DNA of 18,623 nt, taken from an uncultured Bacillus sp. GTDB lineage: Bacteria; Bacillota; Bacilli; Bacillales_B; DSM-18226. The DNA lies in contig NZ_CAMLDX010000072.1 of the NCBI RefSeq assembly GCF_946478885.1, forward strand, positions 1 through 18,623. The letters are read 5' to 3'. A model generated the notes under the pieces. It was not told the DNA's origin, did not search any database, and worked only from the letters and a program-made list of their open reading frames with translations. Below, one piece after another: positions 12,075 to 18,623 of this stretch. The position numbers and the translations under genes are program-made. Each line of letters begins with the position of its first letter. The stretch's first letter is position 1.

Positions 12075-12279
12075 CAGCTTTATTCGTGAAGGTAATAGCT
12101 AGGATATTGTATGGATTCACCCCTTTTTCCACCATTAAATACGCGATGCGATGGGTTAACACCCTGGTTTTTCCACTACCGGCTCCTGCCATAATTAACA
12201 GTGGACCTTCTGTTGCTCTCACAGCCTTTTGCTGCTGCGGGTTTAGGCCGTTTAACAATTTTTCCGATAAATAATTCAT
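12075..12279 (-). CDS. pcrA: PcrA DNA helicase, exon 1 (N-terminal 68 codons)
   Basis: This is the 5' exon of pcrA. The 68 codons plus one base encode the Q-motif region (LNPQQQKAV, 12-20), the Walker A motif AGAGSGKT with Lys37 and the start of motif Ia (AITFTNKA, 61-68). The intron interrupts codon 69. Unspliced, translation would add eight intron-encoded residues (GVLCSHTI) and stop at 12049, a 76-residue fragment without helicase activity. The start ATG has AAGGCGGTG about 11 nt upstream and lies 73 nt after the pcrB stop. Homology to B. subtilis PcrA is unambiguous across the join. Confidence 0.93.
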
Positions 12280-12352
12280 TTGATTATATACACCGCCTTA
12301 AACGAACATTTGTTTCTATTTTACAATTTGACATTCCTGTAATCAATGCTTT

Positions 12353-13033
12353 TTATCGCTGCAAAACAGTTTGCAAGGCTGCATTAATATCTTCATAAAT
12401 AATATTTCCGACAACAATGACATCCGCCAGCGCAGCCATTTCTTCCGCCTGAGAGCGGCTGTTAATGCCTCCACCGTAAAATAACTGGGTATGATCAAGC
12501 CTTTTCTTAGCTTCAGCAACCAAGGAAGGATCACCATAAGTTCCGCTGTATTCCAAATAAAAAATAGGCAGGTGAAACATCTTTTCCGCCATCATGGCAT
12601 AAGCCGCTGCATCCTCCTTTGTCAAATTCGTATTTGCTTTGGTTAATTTAGCTGCTTTGCAATCCTCATTTAATATACAATACCCCTGAATCAAAAACTC
12701 ATCCCAGTTCATCAAGTCACCGAATTCTTTAACTGCCTCATGATGAAATCCGGTAATCCATTTTGTATCGAAACTATTTAAAACTGTTGGAATAAAGTAC
12801 AAGTCAAATCCCGGAGTGACTATCTCAACATCAGAGATCTCCAATACACATGGCACAGCATAGCGGCGGACTCGAGCCATTAAGTCTAAAATATTTTCAA
12901 TCGTGACCCCATCCGTTCCTCCGATAATGATCGCATCCGTTCCAGATTCACATAATTTCTCCAGTGCTTCATCAGAGAGGGTTTTATTTGGGTCAAGCTT
13001 AAACACATGCCTCCATTCACGAAAATCGTACAT
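12353..13033 (-). CDS. pcrB: Heptaprenylglyceryl phosphate synthase
   Basis: PcrB joins heptaprenyl diphosphate to sn-glycerol-1-phosphate, an archaeal-type ether lipid reaction found in bacilli. The 226-residue product is a TIM barrel with FKLDP (Lys12) at the N-terminus, IIGGTDG at about 37-43, YFIPTVLNS at about 80-88, YLEYSGTYG near 156-164 and the phosphate-binding YGGGI and VVGN loops near the end. The ATG at 13033 is chosen because GGAGG lies 8 nt upstream. An upstream in-frame ATG at 13069 would add 12 residues, lies in the -10 region of the promoter and has no ribosome binding site. It leads the pcrB-pcrA-ligA-camS transcript. Confidence 0.95.
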   Translation of the reverse strand: MYDFREWRHVFKLDPNKTLSDEALEKLCESGTDAIIIGGTDGVTIENILDLMARVRRYAVPCVLEISDVEIVTPGFDLYFIPTVLNSFDTKWITGFHHEAVKEFGDLMNWDEFLIQGYCILNEDCKAAKLTKANTNLTKEDAAAYAMMAEKMFHLPIFYLEYSGTYGDPSLVAEAKKRLDHTQLFYGGGINSRSQAEEMAALADVIVVGNIIYEDINAALQTVLQR

Positions 13034-13067
13034 GCAAACCGCCTCCATTCTATCTTTACATTTAATC

Positions 13068-13096
13068 ATTATAGCATTTGAGTATGATTTGAATAA
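13068..13096 (-). promoter_or_regulatory. Extended -10 promoter of the pcrB operon
   Basis: On the minus strand TGCTATAAT (13076-13068) is a perfect -10 hexamer with the extended TGn element, about 35 nt before the pcrB ATG. The -35 region 17 nt further upstream (TTATTC, about 13091-13096) is a poor match, as is common for extended -10 promoters. Transcription would start near 13061, giving a leader of about 28 nt. Confidence 0.6.
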
Positions 13097-13296
13097 ATAA
13101 AATCCAAGATTGTTTTAAACAGGTTGACGAGAAAGCGGACAACCCTTTGAAATTTTCACTATTCCTTCCGAAGCTGTCACTTTCAACATACCATTTTACA
13201 TGTTCATCTCTCACAAACTTCCCTAGTTCAAGAGCCTCAACCATCACTATTCGGAGGCACTCTGCCTGTCAACTAGACGATAATTCCTAAACAATC

Positions 13297-13331
13297 AAAA
13301 AACCGATGGAATTTCATCCACCGGTTTTTTT
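13297..13331 (-). terminator. Rho-independent terminator of yerC
   Basis: On the minus strand ACCGGTGGA and TCCATCGGT (13325-13317 and 13310-13302) form a nine-position stem with one A-C mismatch and a short loop, followed by six T residues. It begins a few nt after the yerC stop codon. The matching A run on the other arm would let it work in the opposite direction as well. Confidence 0.85.
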
Positions 13332-13335
13332 ACGT

Positions 13336-13656
13336 TCATTCATCTGCGACCAAGCGTTTTTGTTTTTCCTTCACACGTTTCAATGTCATTTCATAGGCGT
13401 CATTTCCATAATTTAAGCAACGTTTCACACGGGAAATTGTAGCTGTGCTTGCTCCTGTTTCCGACTCTATAATATGATACGTTTTTCCTTCTCTCAGCAT
13501 TCTGGCAACCTCTAGGCGCTGAGCCAAAGATTGAATTTCATTTATTGTACACAGATCATCAAAAAAGCGATAACATTCCTCTACATCTTTTAGGGACAAT
13601 ATGGCTTCAAATAATTGATCTAAAGCACTTCCTCTTAATTTGTCAATTTGCATCAT
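13336..13656 (-). CDS. yerC: YerC/YecD family TrpR-related DNA-binding protein
   Basis: This is a small all-helical protein of 106 residues (105 if the second Met is used) in the TrpR-like YerC/YecD family. A helix-turn-helix is visible at about 63-83 (ESETGASTATISRVKRCLNYG), with conserved NEIQSLAQRLEVARML before it. The length is standard. The ligand and targets of this family are not well established; B. subtilis yerC occupies the same place and is reported to be important for normal growth. AAAGGAG lies 6 nt upstream of the first ATG and 9 nt upstream of the second, so either start is possible. yerB lies 95 nt upstream on the same strand and a terminator follows, so co-transcription with yerB is plausible. 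Confidence 0.93.
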   Translation of the reverse strand: MMQIDKLRGSALDQLFEAILSLKDVEECYRFFDDLCTINEIQSLAQRLEVARMLREGKTYHIIESETGASTATISRVKRCLNYGNDAYEMTLKRVKEKQKRLVADE

Positions 13657-13751
13657 TTATTTCTCCTTTTTACGAGCTGCAAAAGCCTGCACAATCAAGC
13701 AAATGTTCCAATCAAATTGCCGATCATTTCGTCATTCAATGCCTAGGCAAG

Positions 13752-14792
13752 TTATTCGTAAGTAACGCTCTGATCAAGCCCGGGCTTGACAGGGATAATA
13801 TTAATCCATGTCTTGCCCGGAACTAAACCGACAGGATTGCCATTTAAATACGGCAGGATTCTTCCGTTCTCATTTTCCCATTCAACTTCCAACATCTTGC
13901 CCTTTTGAAATAAAAATGCCCTGCCACCTAAGGTTAAATTTATGTCACGATGCCCCTCATCACTCACGATTTTGTGGGGTGTTTCGACAACGAAAACATT
14001 ATCCACCAATACCGGATCATCTGTATCATAGTCGACCGTTTGTTCACCATTCGAAAATCGTTTATATTTCTGTAAATCCTCATCAAATTCGAAAGATGAA
14101 CTGAATGTGTTTTCATAATATGAAATAGACACTTTATCAGCTGCTTCACCTGACAGTTTCTTCACTTCTTTCTCCGATAAAAAAGTCAGTGAATCAGGTT
14201 CTTGATCCAAATCATAATCATTTTGCTTGGCGCCTTTGATTATATTATCAAATCGAATATAGGAATTATGCGGTGCTTTTCTAAAACGAACTCTTTCAAA
14301 GAGCGTTCCATCATAATAAAGACCATTTAAGTTATCAATATACCCGCTTTTTAAAAGATTTTTAGCCGTAACGCTATTTCCGTGAGCAATATACAAGGCG
14401 TCATAGCCCTTAGCCAGATGGATGTAATAATCACGTGCACTACGCACCGGGCCAATTCTCTCAGGCTGCTCACTTTGAAATATTGCCAGGAATCGTGTTA
14501 CATTGCCCTCTGCCAATACTTCATATACAATATCTGCTTTTGTAAGCCCCGATTGTGGCCTAGCCGCAGGATGATTATTCACCATAACCGCTACAGCCCT
14601 TCCACTGATTTCCTCTTCACTACCAATACCTGTAAGTGGAAAATGAAAAGCATATTCCTTTTCTTTATTTTGCGGTTCTTCGATTCCTTCATGATTAGGT
14701 TTTTCATTAGTTTCCACCACAGGCTCTTTTTTATTACAGCCCGTTGCCAACAACAGGATAATCGCAAATAAGGCAAAACTTTTTTTCAACAT
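13752..14792 (-). CDS. yerB: DUF3048 lipoprotein YerB
   Basis: This is a predicted membrane-anchored lipoprotein of 346 residues. The signal segment LFAIILLLATGC ends in a lipobox with Cys19, followed by a charged linker (about 20-50) and the DUF3048 N-terminal and C-terminal domains. Family-typical segments are GRAVAVMVNNHPAARPQSG near 64-82, ADIVYEVLAEGNVTRFLAIF near 87-106, GPVRSARDYYI near 113-123, and GKTWINIIP near the end. The biochemical role of the family is unknown. The start has GAGGTG 5-6 nt upstream. The gene keeps its B. subtilis neighbours yerA and yerC. Confidence 0.93.
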   Translation of the reverse strand: MLKKSFALFAIILLLATGCNKKEPVVETNEKPNHEGIEEPQNKEKEYAFHFPLTGIGSEEEISGRAVAVMVNNHPAARPQSGLTKADIVYEVLAEGNVTRFLAIFQSEQPERIGPVRSARDYYIHLAKGYDALYIAHGNSVTAKNLLKSGYIDNLNGLYYDGTLFERVRFRKAPHNSYIRFDNIIKGAKQNDYDLDQEPDSLTFLSEKEVKKLSGEAADKVSISYYENTFSSSFEFDEDLQKYKRFSNGEQTVDYDTDDPVLVDNVFVVETPHKIVSDEGHRDINLTLGGRAFLFQKGKMLEVEWENENGRILPYLNGNPVGLVPGKTWINIIPVKPGLDQSVTYE

Positions 14793-15140
14793 GAAAACAC
14801 CTCATTCTGATGTATCTCCCATCGCTCTTTTGCTGCTCTTAACGGACATTCAGATCTCCACCTCAAGATTCCAGGCATTGTTTGGGAGACTAACTGACCA
14901 TAGAAGTCTAACAAGATTTCTCAGCGCTTTGATCATCTTAGAAAAATCAGTCAGGCTTCGCGTGATAAGTGCAATAGGAATTTTCTTAGGGCTTCAATCC
15001 CGGAAAACTCAATCAGACTCCGCATAACTAACCATCAACGGAGAATGAAAGCTGGATAAAACGTCCTGTAGTAACGCCTGCACTAGTACATCCTGTGCAT
15101 TGAAAAAAACCTCTACTGATGATTAGTCTTCTTTTATATT
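14793..15140. other. Intergenic region between yerA and yerB
   Basis: These 348 bases hold no supported gene. An open frame on the plus strand (14791-15027) starts at an ATG overlapping the yerB start, has no ribosome binding site and shows no domain. Two nearly identical 9-mers, AC(G/A)TCCTGT, lie at 15061-15069 and 15088-15096 (period 27). After the yerA stop the minus strand has a weak ACT/AGT stem followed by seven T residues (about 15104-15110), a possible poor terminator. No good promoter for yerB was recognised. Confidence 0.4.
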
Positions 15141-16886
15141 TTAACGCATTATCGTTGGAAAGAGTATCATTTTATTCATGACATCGTACATCCCTCTCGG
15201 CGTTACCCGAATATAAGGCAGATGAGTAGTAGAGAAAAACAGCAGGGAATGAAACGGATCCTCGAGCAGGTATCCCTTCTCCCTTAAATAGGCAGCAAAA
15301 TCTTTTAATTCGATAATCAGTTTATCGATATTTTTATCGGACATCAAGCCTTTAAGCGGCAGCGAAATTTCCTTGATGATCTGACCTTCATCTGCAATGA
15401 CCATCCCGCCGCCAATTTCCTTCATGCGCTCAAAAGCCTTTAATAGATCAGATTTTCTTTTTCCAATTAGGATAATATCCCCGGTGTGGGAGAACGAACT
15501 GGCCAGACCGGAAAGCTCCTTTGCAAAGCCTTTAACCAACGTATTGATTCTCCATTTTCCATTACGATCGACCAGCATAAAAAAGCACTCATCCTCACTG
15601 TGCTCCAGCTGATCATGATAGGCATCGATGGAAATTGAATATGGCTTTGTAATAACCGTGTTTTCCATTGATATTCCAAACGGCATCGAGAATTGCAGAT
15701 CTTCCATCGTTAAATCCCAATCCAGTTTCAAAGGCTCTAGGTCATATTCATTCCAGTCAAGCGGCTCATACAGCTCCGAATGAGAGACACCGTCCCGCTT
15801 GACCCATTTTCCTTTAGCCAGGACTGAAATAGGAGTTGGATTATATTCATCAGACAGGAAATTAATATTAGCAATTCTGCCGGTTGCAATATTGCCATGC
15901 AAATATTCAATATTATGATAGCGGGCTACATTAATTGTAGCCATATTATATGCATCGATAACCGGCACACCATTATCTATCGCTATCTTGATTAGATTGT
16001 CAATGATTCCCTGCTCATAGAAATCGGCTGTTGACCCATCTGTCGTGTACATAAATTTATCATAGTTTGTAATTTCTAATTTATGGATTTCATTCAATAT
16101 CCTAACCAGATCGGAGCGAATTCCTGAATTTCTAAGCGATACTGTATATCCTTGCATCAGGCGTTCATAAACTTCCTTTCCAGTCATCGCTTCGTGATCG
16201 CTGTCGACACCTAGCAGATTCAATTTAACCAAGGTTTTTTCTGATGCGCCGGGAAAATGGCCTTCGATTTTCTTTCTCATTCTTTTAGCTTCCTGAATCC
16301 AATGAAGCATCATATCATCGCCATCCAGCAGCTTCGGCCATCCGGTTAATTCTCCTCCCTGCAATACAGCATCATGCTCCAACCATGATTTAATATTACT
16401 ATGGGAAAAAATTTGTTCCTCATATTGTATCTCTGTCTGGGAATCAAAACGGCACCACCAGTACATACTTGTTGGTATTTGTCTCATTTCACGCAAAAAA
16501 GAAAACGCTTTCTTTTTTGTGGTTTGTAAAAACAAAATAAGATTATCATTGATCAATGTTGTTGTTCCGAACTTAGATGCATACGCCGCCAATGATAGGG
16601 GATTATATAAGAGAAATGGATGGGCATGCGGTTCAATATAACCAGGAACAAGTAAATAGTCTGAACAATCAACTATTTCACAGCCGTTCGTACGGGATGG
16701 CAGTTTCTCACCAACATATACAATACGATCCTCATAAATCCAAATATTCGCCGTCATCCACTGACGGAATATTTGATTCAAATATCGGGCGTTTTTCAAC
16801 AAAATTGTTGGTGCGAGCTTACCGTCAATAATCGCAACATGCTCACGCAGTTGCTTATTTTTCCAGCGGTAGCGCTGTTCCAGCAC
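15141..16886 (-). CDS. yerA: Adenine-deaminase-like amidohydrolase YerA
   Basis: This is a metal-dependent amidohydrolase of 581 residues related to adenine deaminase (AdeC/Ade), which converts adenine to hypoxanthine; the substrate of YerA itself is not settled. Visible family features are the HxH metal motif in EPHAHP (His87, His89), GHFPG at 209-213, DSDHEA ending near 233, and TTDG at 281-284 where the last metal-binding Asp is expected. A C-terminal half typical of adenine deaminases follows, including GGGMVIADEG. The GTG at 16886 is chosen because AAGGAGGGG lies 6-7 nt upstream. The in-frame TTG at 16904 overlaps that site and would add six residues. Its neighbour purD on the other side is a purine biosynthesis gene, and the order purD-yerA-yerB-yerC is conserved in Bacillus. 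Confidence 0.9.
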   Translation of the reverse strand: MLEQRYRWKNKQLREHVAIIDGKLAPTILLKNARYLNQIFRQWMTANIWIYEDRIVYVGEKLPSRTNGCEIVDCSDYLLVPGYIEPHAHPFLLYNPLSLAAYASKFGTTTLINDNLILFLQTTKKKAFSFLREMRQIPTSMYWWCRFDSQTEIQYEEQIFSHSNIKSWLEHDAVLQGGELTGWPKLLDGDDMMLHWIQEAKRMRKKIEGHFPGASEKTLVKLNLLGVDSDHEAMTGKEVYERLMQGYTVSLRNSGIRSDLVRILNEIHKLEITNYDKFMYTTDGSTADFYEQGIIDNLIKIAIDNGVPVIDAYNMATINVARYHNIEYLHGNIATGRIANINFLSDEYNPTPISVLAKGKWVKRDGVSHSELYEPLDWNEYDLEPLKLDWDLTMEDLQFSMPFGISMENTVITKPYSISIDAYHDQLEHSEDECFFMLVDRNGKWRINTLVKGFAKELSGLASSFSHTGDIILIGKRKSDLLKAFERMKEIGGGMVIADEGQIIKEISLPLKGLMSDKNIDKLIIELKDFAAYLREKGYLLEDPFHSLLFFSTTHLPYIRVTPRGMYDVMNKMILFPTIMR

Positions 16887-16921
16887 GAAACACCCCTCCT
16901 TCAAAACACATATTTGTTAAC

Positions 16922-16947
16922 ACTATAGATGATTTGTTATCTATAGT
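16922..16947. promoter_or_regulatory. 9-bp perfect inverted repeat between divergent genes
   Basis: ACTATAGAT (16922-16930) and ATCTATAGT (16939-16947) form a perfect dyad with an 8-bp spacer, and outer GTTA/TAAC bases extend it imperfectly. It lies 36 bp before yerA and about 80 bp before the divergent small membrane gene. On the plus strand a possible promoter (TTGTTA at 16934-16939, 17-bp gap, TATTGT at 16957-16962) overlaps the right arm. On the minus strand TATAGT inside the left arm could be the yerA -10. The position suits an operator controlling both genes, but no regulator family is recognised. Confidence 0.5.
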
Positions 16948-17026
16948 AACATATTTTATTGTTTAACGCACTAAAGAATTTTTAAGATTTTATTAATAAT
17001 ATTTGACAATTATGGAGGCTATTACG

Positions 17027-17299
17027 ATGAAAATAAAGGAAAATATTGGGATTATAAACGTCTTAATTAGGATAACCGTTGGGTTAACTCTCGTCGCTTT
17101 TGGAATAACCAAATTAACTCGCATGCCTTGGAAAAATTCTTACTTGTTTCTAATCATCTGTGGAGCGATGAAAGTGGCTGAGGGCATTGCCCGATACTGC
17201 CCAATTACCGCTCTTTTGCAAAATGAAAATTGCTGCATTCGATTGAAGCCAAAGCAAGATAACGACGGTACTTCTGAACTGGATTATAATCCAATATAA
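17027..17299 (+). CDS. DUF2892 (YgaP-like) small membrane protein
   Basis: This is a 90-residue predicted inner-membrane protein with two hydrophobic segments (about 8-28 and 38-56) and the DUF2892 pattern: ENIGIINVLIRITVGL at the start and GIARYCPITALL at about 53-64. A polar, charged tail with a CC pair follows. DUF2892 domains also form the membrane part of YgaP-type rhodaneses, but no rhodanese domain is present here and the function is unknown. The ATG at 17027 has GGAGG 8 nt upstream. The open frame extends back to a TTG at 17003, but the ribosome binding site would then lie inside the gene. It is the only plus-strand gene in the window, diverging from yerA and converging on purD with a shared terminator. 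Confidence 0.87.
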   Translation: MKIKENIGIINVLIRITVGLTLVAFGITKLTRMPWKNSYLFLIICGAMKVAEGIARYCPITALLQNENCCIRLKPKQDNDGTSELDYNPI

Positions 17300-17331
17300 G
17301 CCTGTTCTATATGAATATGCGCAATCAAAGC

Positions 17332-17368
17332 AAAAAAGAAGGCGGAAATTTATTCCGCCTTCTTTTTT
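17332..17368. terminator. Bidirectional terminator between the DUF2892 gene and purD
   Basis: GAAGGCGGAA and TTCCGCCTTC form a perfect 10-bp stem around a 5-nt loop (17338-17362). A runs precede it and T runs follow it, so it can terminate transcription in both directions. It lies 33 nt after the small membrane gene and 12 nt after purD. Confidence 0.93.
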
Positions 17369-17379
17369 ATTGATGCTTT

Positions 17380-18623
<1,244 letters not shown>

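Larger units (their letters stand above)
13034..13335. other. Intergenic region between yerC and pcrB
   Basis: This contains the yerC terminator (13297-13331) and the pcrB promoter (13068-13096). Between them, 13062-13247 on the minus strand can be read as 61 codons (beginning MMVEALELGKF). It has no ribosome binding site, overlaps the pcrB promoter and has no recognised domain. I treat it as non-coding or as the relic of an older element. Confidence 0.45.

Noticed and set aside
14791..15027. 78-codon plus-strand frame upstream of yerB
   Set aside because: It begins at an ATG that overlaps the yerB start, lacks a ribosome binding site and shows no domain.

Overview
The window is a low-GC Firmicute chromosome segment, almost certainly Bacillaceae. 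The evidence is strong AGGAGG-type ribosome binding sites, TATAAT-like -10 boxes, lipoprotein signals, and the gene order purD - (small membrane gene) - yerA - yerB - yerC - pcrB - pcrA - ligA - camS, which matches the Bacillus subtilis purD-yerA-yerB-yerC-pcrB-pcrA-ligA-yerH block. Species cannot be fixed from sequence alone. Nearly everything is on the minus strand; the only plus-strand gene is a small two-helix membrane protein at 17027-17299.

Reading down the minus strand: purD (17380 to the window edge, 5' end cut off) ends at a bidirectional terminator shared with the convergent small membrane gene. A 9-bp perfect inverted repeat lies between that gene and divergent yerA (adenine-deaminase-like). 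yerB (DUF3048 lipoprotein) and yerC (TrpR-like regulator, closed by a terminator) follow. An extended -10 promoter starts a housekeeping operon: pcrB (heptaprenylglyceryl phosphate synthase), pcrA (essential UvrD/Rep-type helicase), ligA (NAD+-dependent DNA ligase) and camS (lipoprotein). Next come aceB-aceA, the glyoxylate shunt, which is not part of the B. subtilis neighbourhood. Last is a secreted SLH-domain cell-wall protein with bacterial Ig-like repeats.

The main result is that pcrA is split. Its first 68 codons plus one base (12279-12075) and the remaining codons (11164-9132) are separated by 910 nt with all the hallmarks of a group II intron. It has a GTGTG 5' end, a 34-nt domain V hairpin with GAAA loop and two-base bulge (11241-11274), and a domain VI with a bulged A flanked by G-U pairs 8 nt from the 3' end. 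It also has a hairpin loop that pairs with the last seven bases of exon 1. Excision restores an exactly in-frame 745-residue PcrA. No reverse transcriptase/maturase is encoded, so the intron appears ORF-less and would depend on RNA self-splicing or a protein encoded elsewhere. It sits inside helicase motif Ia of a gene essential in B. subtilis.

A second structural theme is a pair of about 105-115 bp long-hairpin repeats, one just after aceA and one just after camS, in the same orientation. Their arms are nearly identical and their centres have diverged while keeping pairing. They probably serve as transcription terminators and they bracket the aceBA operon as direct repeats.
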